64,000 bases of DNA from Symbiodinium natans (Eukaryota > Sar > Dinophyceae > Suessiales > Symbiodiniaceae): assembly GCA_905221605.1 (NCBI GenBank), contig CAJNDS010002321.1, positions 48,501 through 112,500 of the forward strand, given 5' to 3'. The position numbers were made by a program, and so were the translations under genes. The notes under the pieces are model-generated. The model was given only the letters and a program-made list of their open reading frames with translations, had not been told where the DNA came from and did no database searches. Numbering within the stretch: position 1 is the stretch's first letter; each line of letters opens with the position of its first letter. Below are positions 35,501 through 47,700 of the stretch, piece after piece.

Positions 35501-38500
35501 ACAACAGCTCAAACTCCTCCGAGAGACAACCACTCTGCCAGCGCCTTCGCGAGCTCTGTCTTGCCTCGACATCACGCCGGCTCCAATCATGGGCAGATTC
35601 CGAAAATCAGGGGGTACCTTCTTGGGGTCCTTATTATAAAGGAATCTAACTCTTTTTAGGGGGGGTGGTCTATTTTAGGGGTCCCCTATGTTCGTAAACC
35701 GCCAAAATTCACAATCAGGCCTCTATCGGCCGCAGGCCGGCAGAAGGAAATCCCAAACCAAATACCCATGAACCTTCAAGTAAACCATAAAAACTGAGCC
35801 CTCAAGGAATCCTGCGGGATGCTTGCGGCCGGGAGACCCACGCCAGTGGGCCCCAGGAAGAGGCACGAGGCGATTGGCCGGTTCCTTCACTTACAGGGCG
35901 GCTCCAATCTTCTGTGGAGGTTGGTTTAGGGTTTAGGGTTTAGGGTTTTTTTTAGGGTTTAGGGTTTAGGGTTTAGGGTTTAGGGTTTAGGGTTTAGGGT
36001 TTGGGATTTAGTACTTGGGGCATGTGGCATGTTTGGGCTTACGCCCAGGGTCGCGGATCTCCGAAAGGACTTCGGTTGAGGTCATACCGGAGGGTTGAGG
36101 ACTGAGGCCATGAATTTCACAGACGAGTGAGAACTGGTGTCGGATGGAACGCAAAGGGTTGGGCCGACATACCAAGCTGACCCAAACCAATTTTCATTCA
36201 TGGTAACCTTAACCTGCCATCCTGCGCGAGAGAGCCGGGCTGAAACTGAACTGAGCCCAGTCTCGGATCTGCCAAGCCATAGCGAGATCGCTGGATCCTC
36301 GGCTGCAATTAAGACTCAACCGAGAAATCCCGCGAGCAGAGAAGCAGGGTCAAATCGTAGCACAACTCGTCTTGCGCCCAGGCGACGCCTCTGCCAGAGC
36401 CTTAACGGCATCATCCTGGCCAATGAGGCGCTTGTGGAGCTGGTCCTGGCGTGGAAAGCCTCGACACTCCCATACTACGATGAGAGCTACCTTAGGTGAT
36501 GAAATGGGTTTAGGGTTTAGGGTTTAGGGTTTAGGGTTTAGGGTTTAGGGTTTAGGGTTTAGGGCTTAGGGTTTAGGGTTTAGGGTTTAGGGTTTAGGGT
36601 TTAGGGTTTAGGGTTTAGGGTTTGGGGTTTAGGGGGACACAACCACTATAGCATTCCGAAAGGCTCCTGAAATGTAACCACCATCTCGGAGCTTTGGTGT
36701 CCATGAGGCTTGGCAGTCTCTTTCAGCCGCCGGGCTCGCTAGCTTCGGGTGTTAGAGAGGCCCACAAGAAGGCAACCCATTTACTGCCTCTCTCTGTCCC
36801 TTCTCACCCTGAACCCCTAAACCCTAAACCCTAAACCCCTAAACCCTAAACCCTAGACTTCTCCTCCAGATTCAAGAGCCGCTGGCGGTCGCCCATCGAC
36901 ATCTTCTCCACAGGAATGCCTTGCAGATTCTCAGGCAGCAGGCAGGCTGAACGACCATCAAGATCCGAGCCATAATGGTTTAGGGTTTAGGGTTTTTTAG
37001 GGTTCAGGGATACCGATATACCCACCAACACGATGATATCCACGGTAGTCGAAGAACTTATGCTGCAACGCCCATGCGTTGCGAACGTGCGAAGCCAGCA
37101 GACAGGTGCAACCACCCCCAAGGAGGCTACTTGGAGGTTCGGGGTACATATAACCCCCATTATACCTCTACTGAAACGCCCTCTCAGTAGGCTGTAAGTA
37201 CGTAGACGTATGACTGGGGTCATAAGTACCCATGAACCTCCAAGTAGGGGACGCAGCAGGCCTGTTTGCATGGAGACAATCTCCTGGATGTCCTGAGTGG
37301 ACTATGGGCTGACCTGCGTTCCTATGGCTCAAAATGGTTCAAACCGCGAACCTACAGGCAACAACCTGCATCCCTCTGCACTGTGATTGCCCTAGTTTAC
37401 CAGCATGGGCTATTTATACCCTCTATAAGCCCGAAAAAAAGGCCCTTTTTGGGGTGGATTCTGGTGCTTATAGGGTCTAATGGCCCATCCCGTTGCTTCC
37501 TAGCTCCTTTTAGTCGGCAGGATCTACAAAACCCATACCAAGCCCCTAAATCGCTGCCACGGGCACGCGCTCGTTGACCAGCTCGGCGCTATCCTGATAC
37601 TCCGCAGCTTCACAATTCCGTTTTCGCAACGGTTTTGGAAGCTAGATCTCAGTAGGTGGCCATCCCCAGACCCCCTGAAATCTTTAGACCTTGGGCCTGT
37701 AGAGGTTCCGAACACCTGCCCAAGCCATTGATGTCGCGTGTTTTCTCCAGGGGCCTATTTTTCGAGGAGGGTCCGATATAGCTTGGAGGGATGCTTCGCG
37801 TATCTAGGGAGTACTACCTCGCCTTAGAAAGCGGAACCTTCTGCAGAACGGGGCAATGCGACTTTTGGGTGATGCGTGTCCTCCTCTGTGTCAGCCGCTT
37901 CGGCTTCGCGCTCCTGCGCACTAGGGTTGAGTTAGGGTTTCGGGTTTAGGGTCTAGGGTCTCTTGTCGCGATGTGACATGCGTTGTCCAAAGGCGTGCCG
38001 TCCTCAAGCTGCTTCTTGGCAGTAGCCAGCTCACCAAACCTCGATGCAAGCAGCCGCAGCGCGCTTTTGGGACGCTTACTGCGCCCTCGAAAGAATATCC
38101 TCCAACCCTCGAACATCCTCGAACATTCTTAGTAAACAGCGACCTCTTCATCAATCCGCCGCCCCTCACCCGCGCGCCTACACCCAGTTCTACCGCCCTC
38201 AACCAGCCAAAGTCTGAGTGCACCCCCACCCCACCCTCCCCCCCCTGCATAACGAACTGGCCAGGGTGCTTGATCTCGCCTGCGCGTTGCAAGTTCATCT
38301 CACGCTCGGCCTCCGCCAGCGCGCGCTCCAGATCCTTCCAAATTTTATCGGCAGAGGGGTACAGCCTTGTAGCTTCTAAACAGTATCAGTCTAAAGTCTC
38401 GAGAAAGATCCCTCGAAACGCAGCCCCACCCACAGCGGAGAGTTCTTCTCGTGAAATCGCGACCCTTGCCTGCCATTCCCAAGGTCCCCAAATACGCTCT

Positions 38501-38682
38501 GAGTTTCAAGACCCTGCAACTGCAACCCGAACAAACTGAGAGCCACCCCCGAGACGGAGGTCCTCGATCTTCTGACGCAAGTCTTGGAGGGAGTTCACAG
38601 ATTCACCTTGCACTCTGAGGCTACAGGCTGAGAGCACACGTCTCGGACAAGGCGAGCGGTTGCTTTCTTTCTTGTTTGGGGA

Positions 38683-38732
<50 letters not shown>

Positions 38733-41700
38733 ACTGCCAAACTGTCACTTCATCTACACAAGATCTTGGCAGCTCGCGTACAAGAACCCCTTCATGAAAC
38801 TCCTTGTAGGGTTAAGCTATATACCAGTTATATACCCTAAACCCTAAACCCTAAACTCTAAACCCTAAACCCTCTCGACGAGGTCTCTTTCAAGTGCGTC
38901 CAAGGATGCACGCCAGCTCTTCGCTAGCACAAGCCAGCAAAAAGACTTCACCCTAAACCCTCATACCCTAAAACCCCTAAACCCCTAAACCCTAAACCCT
39001 AAACCCTAAACCTTACATCCTAAACCCTAAACCCTAAACCCTAAACCCTAAACCCTAAACCTGAAAACCCTAATGATTCAGGGGGGGGGTGGGGAAGCCA
39101 GAGTCATGAAGCCTTGGCTTGGTTCAGCCAGGAGGCGCTCTGCCTGCCACTTCTCCTCCCGCTCACCCTGCTCAGATCGCAGCCTGCTTAGGGTTTAGGG
39201 TTTAGGGTTTAGGGTTTAGGGTAATTAGGGTAATTAGGGTAATTAGAAAATTAGGGTAACTAGGGTAACTAGGGTAATTAGGGTCACTAGGGTAGTTAGG
39301 GTAGTTAGGGTAGTTAGGGTAGTTAGGGTAATTAGGGTAATTAGGGTAATTAGGGTAGTTAGGGTAACTAGGGTAATTAGGGTAATCAGGGTAACTAGGG
39401 TAATTAGGGTAATCAGGGTAATTAGGGTAATTAAGGTAATTAGGGTAGTTAGGGTAATTAGGGTAACTAGGGTAACTAGGGTAACTAGGGTAATCAGGGT
39501 AAGTAGGGTAATTAGGGTAATCAGGGTAACTAGGGTAATTAGGGTAATCAGGGTAATTAGGGTAATTAAGGTAATTAGGGTAGTTAGGGTAATTAGGGTA
39601 ACTAGGGTAACTAGGGTAATGAGGGTAATCAGGGTAATTAGGGTAGTTAGGGTAATTAAGGTAATTAGGGTAATTAGGGTAATGAGGGTAATGAGGGTAA
39701 TTAGGGCAATTAAGGTAATTAGGGTGTAGGGCATGCTGGGATTCTGCTAAAGATTATGTTTTGTGTTTATTTTGGTTTGGGGGGGGGGGGTCGGTACTTA
39801 GAAGGTAGGGTAGGGGGGTGATAAGCTGAGTTAGGGTACTTAGAAGAACTTCTGACCCGACCCACGACCCACGAACATTCAAGCGGTCTCGGATGGGGGC
39901 TGGGGAGCAGCTTCAGGGCGATGTATGGACTTCTGAGCAGGTTGAAGTGTGTTGATAACTATATCTATTGGCCATGTTTTTGTTGCAGCGGCCCTGACGG
40001 GAGATATCATTTGCGAAATGCCTCTACCAAGGAAGCCTGTCAGCCTTCACCCCCCCCCCCCCCCAAACCCCAAACCCCAAACCCCAAACCCTAAACCCTA
40101 ACCCCTAAACCCTCAGGTCCATCGGTGGTGAGCTCCTCACCGTCATGTGCGCGTGAGATGGACGGGCCTGTCCACATCTGGGGCATCACGCCTTTGGAAT
40201 TCAGTCGCTGCACCATGAGCAGGCCTCCCACCGGCCTTCCGGCAAACGTGGGAGACTGCAATGGAGCTCTTTGCCTCCCTGACCAAATTCCGGCGCGCGT
40301 CATTTGGCAAAGGCATCTATGGCAGCCAGCAGGAGCCTGCTACCCTAAACCCTAAACCCTAAACGCGAAATGCTTCCCGTGTGCCCGTTGCTACGGACTC
40401 TGAATCCCAGGGCGCCCGTCCCCAGTGCGTTCTGCATTCCGCTCCTGGGTCCCCAAGAACAGGAGCGGCAGATGCCGGACAAGACCCAGAATAATAACAA
40501 TAGCAATAATAACAATAATAACAGCAACAATAACTATAACAATAACAATAGATGGGGCATTCTGCCCACCGGGAAGGGAGCCATCAGGCGAGGAGACTAG
40601 AGGCGGCCGAGCCGTGGATGTGGAATGCATCTGCTGGAAGCAGGGGGTCTGGTGCGGCTGCTGAAGCTGCACCTAGACCACTTTGAAAAAGAGGAGGGGC
40701 GACCTCGACGAAGAAACGCTGGGCTGCAACCTGGCTGACGCGAGTGGCCAGAAGGTTGTCAGTGAGGCCGAGCACGATGACAACCCCAGCTCTTTGGCTT
40801 GACTAGAGAATCGCGGCGATGACACAGCAGCCTCATGACACAGGACCGACCCAGTGCCTTCTCTGGTTTTTTGTGGTCTCGTGCTTCATTCACTAAGTTT
40901 GTCAGAGTTGAGAGTGGCAACCTCAAGCACTATCTAGTTGCCATGCGTGTTTCTGTCGTGGTTTCCGCATAGGTGCGCTCGAGAGCTCCCCTGCCCCAAC
41001 ACCCTCTCGCGACGGTTGAGGTTTAGGGTTTAGGGTTTAGGGTTTAGGGTTTAGGGTATAGGGTTTAGGGTTTAGGGTTTAGGGTTTAGCATGTATTTCA
41101 GCGCCACAGACAGCTTGCCTTGCTCTTCCCTTGAAAAAGCTTCGCGCGACGTGTTGGAAGCCCATCTTGGGCAATGTTCGCTACGCCCTATCATCTACCG
41201 CTTCTTGCGGTTTAGGGTTTAGGGTTTATAGGGCTTACCCAAACGCAGGGCGCTGATCCGGCCTCTCGAGCTCCCCTTCAATGTCATTCAAGCGAGCCAC
41301 TGACTGACTGTCCTGGCGGCTGGCAACAACAGTCCAAAGGCCGAGACCGGACTCCCCAAGGATGCCAGCAACAAACATGCAGCCTCCAGAAAGTTAGAGG
41401 CCCTTTTGAACCTGGAAGCTGCTTCATGCCAGGACTGAGGGCCAGAGGCCTTAAACCTAAACCCGAAACCCGAAACCCTATAAACCCTAAACCCTAAACC
41501 CTAAACCCTAAACCCTAAACCCTAAACCCTAAACCCTAAACCCACTTCAATCCGGTCGGTCCGTGGCCTGGCCCTGAAACCCCCCTTGAACTCGGGATCG
41601 CGACTCCTTGTCATCGCCGACGCTGAGGCGTTCCATCTCAAGCCTTCGCAAGGGAAGGGCTTGGGAAAGGGCGCAGGGTTTTGGTTTAGGGTTTAGGGTT

Positions 41701-44700
41701 TTTAGGGTTTTTAGGGTTTTTAGGGTTTTTAGGGTTTTTAGGGTTTTTAGGGTTTTTAGGGTTTTTAGGGTTTTTAGGGTTTTTAGGGTTTTTAGGGTTT
41801 TAGGGTTTCGGCTCTCACACTCGCACAGGGCAGGCAAGGATTCGGTTTATATAGGGTTTAGGGCGTTTTGGATCTTGGGGTGGGGAAGGGTTCAGGGGTT
41901 CATGGGTGTAGGGGTTTATGGGTTTGGGGCCTCTAGAGTTTACAGGGTTTCGGCCCTACTATGGGCAGGCTGGGCATCCCATCTTGTCGCTTCGAAACCA
42001 ACCCTACCCCCGCCCGCCTTTTTGTTACCAGCCTTTTAGCTGAAAAGTGCCCAAGTGAGAGCCAGGCAGCCAAAGGGGATTCATCCCCAAATAAACATAT
42101 CCAGGTCTGTCCGCACAGCCCTCATGCAAAGGCCGGAAAAGCGATCTGGCAATCCAACCCGTAACACACAGCCAAGCCATCAAGGATCAAATGAAACCTA
42201 AACCCTAAACCCTAAACCCTAAACCCTAAACCCTAAACCCTAAACCCTAAACCCTAAACCCTGAACCCTAAACTTGGCCCTAGACAGGGCCCCAACACAC
42301 ACCAACAACCTCCCTTTTAACAGGTGGCGGCAGCAAGTGGCTTGCTGCCCAGGCTCGTTGAGCAGCACCATACACACAGTGGGAGACCAACGCACCCCAC
42401 CCCCCACACACACACAGGTTTAGGGCTTAGGGTTTGGGGTCTAGGTACTTGTTCCTCGAACGACCGCATTGAAACATCTTGAGAGGCCAGGGCACTGAAG
42501 AATCTTCCGGTCCAGCCGTTCCAACTCTGCCGGCTTCGAGGTGACCTCCATCTTGACCTTCGGCACGCGAAGGCATCAGCTTTAGGGTTGAGGGTTTAAA
42601 AGCTTCGTTCTTGACACAACACACTGCCTGGCCACATGCTGCGGGGAATATTGTAGGACGAGAACGACTATGCCATGCAAGCAGCCAAAGTTGAGGAAGT
42701 TGTGAGGATGCCGTTGGGTCCCGTTCAGTCAACCACCAGTTGGACCAAGAGTTCAGGGCAAGGCGAGTAGGCTTTTCCGGGGGCTTTCCGGAAGGATTCT
42801 TGATTTCAAGGGGATGCGGCTAGCCGGATACTCTGAGAGCCGCCAACATGTGTAGTGTAGAGAAGGAATCGAGCAAACTACAAGTCATCCTTTGCTAACT
42901 CTGATGCTGACGCCTCACCTGGTTTCGGGTTTAGGGTTTAGGGTTTAGGGTTTAGGGTTTAGGGTTTAGGGTTCCCTGGCCTTGGCCGAGGCTTCGTCCA
43001 TGAGGTCAATCGCTTTGTCGGGCAGGAACCGATCGGTGACATACCGGTCGCTGAGAACTGCGGCTGCGACCTTCGGGTTCTGAACCCCAAAATTGGGGTC
43101 ATATACCCTATACTCTTATATTTTGTGCTCATTTAGTCAGCTGGTTCCCAGGGAATTGCAAGAAGCACAGCCCAGTCAGCGAGCCTCTCTGCGGGGCCAA
43201 CCCGGTAACCTCAACCCTAAACCGAAGCCTACACCCTAAACCCTAAACCCTAAACCCTAAACCCTAACCCCTAACCCCTAAACCCTAAACCCTAACCCTA
43301 AACCCTAAACCCTAAACCCTAGGTCCCAGGACTTCCTTTTGAGCACGGGCGCGACGGCCCGGTCGGAGATCCGAACGCCATGGTGCAGCTCATACCGGGG
43401 CTTCAGACCTGAGCCAACACGGAATATGATTATTATTGTTTTGATTCTTATTATTCTGATTATTATTTATTCTTATTATTATATTACTCACTATTATTAT
43501 TATTACTATTATTTTTTATTGTTATAATTCTTATTATTATGATTATTACTATTTATTATTATTATTACTATTACTGTTTTTTATTCTCATGTCCAACACG
43601 CCTGCTGCTAGCTGCTAGAGATCTGGGATTTGGGGGGTTTGCGATAACAAGGGACCCCTAAGAAAAGAGCCCCAAGGAGTAGGATCCCCTTCTAATAAGG
43701 ACCCCAATATTTTACCCCTAGTTGGACACCCCAAAAGGCCCCATACACTTTTTGACGGGTGGCCCCGTGCAGCCCCTACCTGGCAGTGTTGACAGCTCAA
43801 GCCTCTAAACCCTATAACAACATTCTAAACCCTCTACATCCTCTGAACCCTAAAAACCCCGAAAAATCCTGCAAACCTTATTAACCCTAAACTCTAAACC
43901 CTGAACCCGCAAGAAGGTTTACCAGGTTGTGGGTTTCCGGAAGATCGGGTTTTGGGGAGTCAACCTTACACCCGATGGAACGAAAGAGCCAACCCCCCCC
44001 CCCCCCCACCCCAAACCCTGAACACTAAACCTAAACCCTAAACCCTAAACCCCCCCCCCCCCCCCCTCCAAAGGTGCCTCGCAGGATGCTGACCGCATCC
44101 GGGACTTTCGGCCTTATCTTCGAAGAATCGTTGAACACAATCGTTTTACAGGGTGTATAGGGTTTGGGTACAAAAGGGTTCAGGGTTTTTTGCTCCCGCA
44201 TGGGTCCAGGGTTTAGGGTTTGGGGGTTTGGGGGGTTCAGGATTCAGGACCAGAAAATCAGTGCTTGTGCCTGAATGGGCAGGGAACTACAAATTGCACT
44301 GCAGGAATCCAAGGATGCACATCGCAAGATCCGGCGAGCTCAATGCAGCTGCTAGTCTGCACCCACAATGGAGAGGGACGCTAGTTACTGTCGGTGCTAG
44401 TCGGGCAAAACGGAATCGTACTGGATAGTAATGATAACAACCCCACTACTAACCGAACAGCACGCTCACAAGGCTTAACGCCTCGGCCTCCAGGTTTGGG
44501 GGTTAAGGGGGCCGTACCTGAAGCACCCTCTGTGAACACCCTGAACCCAAAAAACAAACCTTAAACCCTAAACCCTAAACCCTAAACCCTAAAAACCACC
44601 TCAAGGAGCCTGCAATCCGAGTGCAGACCGGCGACTCCTGCACCAAGACCTGCTGAAAGCGCCGCTCCAAGGCCGCATCCTCTCAAGACCAAGGGCGGCT

Positions 44701-47700
44701 TAATCAGCTAGTTCCCTTCAGGGCTTGTAGGGTGTGTAGGGTTTGTTTGTAGGGGGCTTAGGATTTGTAGGGTTTACATGGGGTTTGTAGGGTTTAGGGT
44801 TTAGGCTTTAGGTTTGTTCTCTTTAGGTTTTAGGGTTTATGGGTTTGTTTTACCACCCACACTGCAGACACACTCCGGTGTTTACGCGCTTGTTCTTTAG
44901 AGTTGCCGGCTGCTCAGCGGTTGAGCAGATTCATCACCCGAAGCATGATAGGTTTACATATAGCTTCGAAGAGGCCATCTGAGCGTCATGAAAGGCCCCT
45001 CACGTGGAGTTTGATCATTGATGCCCTCAAAGCCACGGAAGAATGGGCAAGTAACTGGGTCCGTGAAAAGAGCACCCCCTCCTGAAATAGCATTGCAGCT
45101 TTCCATCCTTCAAGCTCTCTGGGTTTAATGGCTCACGCTCGGACAAGCCAGGCGAGGCTCACAACAGTTAGAAGTCCACGTAAAGGACCCTGTTAGGCCT
45201 TAGGTGATACACGGCCACAACATTCCGAAAGACACCCACTACCCTACCACCAAACACACTACCATGCTTCTTCACAGCCGGGGTTTAGGGTTTGAGGTTT
45301 TGGGACATACCCAAACTCTGTAAGGGAGTTTACGAACATAAGGGACCCCTAATATAGACCCGCACATAGTAGGATTCCCTTGTCATAAGGACCCCCCCCA
45401 AAAAAAAAAAAAAATGGAAACCCCCATATAAAGCAAACTACAACCAGCTCCTTGTCACCCTAAACCCTAAGCCCTAAACCCTATCGGGCCTGTCTGGGCC
45501 TTTTGTATGTATATCTCAGTCTTTACCGTAGTGGCTCCACAAGTCGAGTGCTTCTGGATCATCGGATGTGCACGATGTCTTGTACAAGCCCTAAACCCTA
45601 AACTCTATTTAGAGCAAACCAACTACAATCAGCTCCTTCTCGATGTACTGGCGGTACTCATCCAAAGTGGTTGCTCCCACGCACCGCAACTCCCCGCGGG
45701 CCAGCAGGGGCTTGAGGAGGTTGCTCGCATCCATGGCCTTAGAAGCCAATGCGCTGCTCTTAACCCTGAACTACTATTTGCTTAAGAAACCCCCAAAAAT
45801 TAAACCTATTCTTCCTTCTACGTAAGGGTTATAAAGGGAGTATTATTTTCTTATTCTTTGGGGGGCTCTTAAGCAACTAGTAGAAACCCTGGCAACGTCT
45901 AACCCCTTGATCAACACACGTCGAAAGCTTCGCCAGAAGCTGCGCTTAAAGTCAAGTCGAGGTACACCACCTGATGCACCAGCGCCGACGATGGTGTGGA
46001 TTTCCTTGGGTTGATAAGCACCCATAGGGACAATCCGCGGTTGCGCTAGACACTCCGACGTCCATCTTTGAACTCGACGTGACATTAAGCCACGCTGCGT
46101 CGATGAAAGAGATGATCTTCCCATCGGCTTCCTTGATTTCTTTCAGAACTGCCTTCAAGCGCTCCTCGAACTCACCTGCAGGCCGTCAAGACCACTGTGT
46201 ACAGAATCGCCACCACCAACCAGCCAACCCAACCTTACGCACTTTCATCTCAGAATCTGACTGAGGGGGTCCCTGATTGAATGGGTATTTTGATTTAATG
46301 AATCAAGGACAAGGATGATCTTGTCCATTATCTATAGGCTCGTGAATGGTGTGGGAGCAAGACTGGCGCCTCGATACTTTGCGCCAGCCACCATGCCACC
46401 GATGTCCAGAGAGATCACCTTGTCAGGATTCTAGCAATGCACCTAAATTCCCCAAATCATACCTGCCCTTTTTTGCAAGAAGTTGGCCGAACTACAGGTT
46501 CTCACAGGCACTATCAGGCTCTAAGGCGTAGGGCCTATGTCGGGGACGCATACCGATTTTCTCGAACACCAGAGTCATAATATTCGTGCTCTTTGGAGTT
46601 TCCCTTCATATTTCAGGTTGAGGGTTTGCAGGGTACATCGAGCCGCAGCCGTGCAGGCGTCGTGCTCTGCAACTTCGGCAGTGGTTGTTAGAACCACCGG
46701 AGTAAAGGTACAACCGCATAAACTTAGCCTTAAGCCTCTGAACGTTCAGCTCGCGCCACCGTTAAATCCGAACCCTGCCGCCTCGGCCCGAAGACCCTCA
46801 ACCTGCCCATCGGTTTAGGGTTTAGGGTTTAGGGCCGCCTGCTTGTCTTGGAGCGTCTGCGGGACGTCGCCGTCCACAATGCGGCGGGCAAGGCCCTCTA
46901 CGATGGCCGTCTTGCCGACGCCGGGTTCGCCGATGATCACCTCAAGCGCCGGCCCAAAAACCGCAGAACTCGAAACCCTGTAAGCCTCATGTGAGATGGC
47001 CGACGGGCGCCGCTGTCCTCGACAAAGGTAGCATCCTAAACCCTAAACCCTAAACCCCAAACCCTAAACCCTAAACCCTAATTAAACCCTAAACCTAAAC
47101 CCTAAACCCCTTACTTCCACCGACTCACGGAGCGGCTTAGGACATCGTGAAAAGAGTCCTCAACAGCATCCTGAAGCAACGCAAGAAAACTCCCAAAATG
47201 ATCCCCAATTCCACACAATCCGCGTCTCTTGCAAGTAACTCACCTGTTCTACGTCCATTCGGCTGAGTCCTCGCAACAAGTTCCAGAAAAAAAGGCCACG
47301 CGCGAGGAAGCACGCAGAAGCATGTAGAGAGGAGGCGCACGCGGTGTGAGCGAAATTCAAGATCGCGCTTAGCATCGCTCCGTGCCCTCATCATGACATG
47401 CTGCTCTGTGCGGGCACTCAGCACCCTACCCTACCAGTAAACCCTAAACAGTCTAAATTCCCAAGACATCGCAAAACCAGGTGCTAGAAGCAAGGATAGG
47501 GACCTCAACAACTCGCTCAGCGTGAGCTGAGGGGCCTGGGGTTCATGGGTTAGGGGCTTAAGATGTTTCTGGCCCTCCCAAACATCCCTCAACTGAAGCT
47601 TGCTGCTGGGTCGCAGGGTTGTTCTTCGATCGACGTGCCAGGATCTGGATGACTCGACGGATCTCTTCATCCCTGCCGATCACGGGATCTAGGCGTCCCT

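Noticed and set aside
39243-39734. A 163-residue Leu-Ile-Thr repeat ORF
   Set aside because: Reading of the AGGGTAATT minisatellite, inside a clpB intron.
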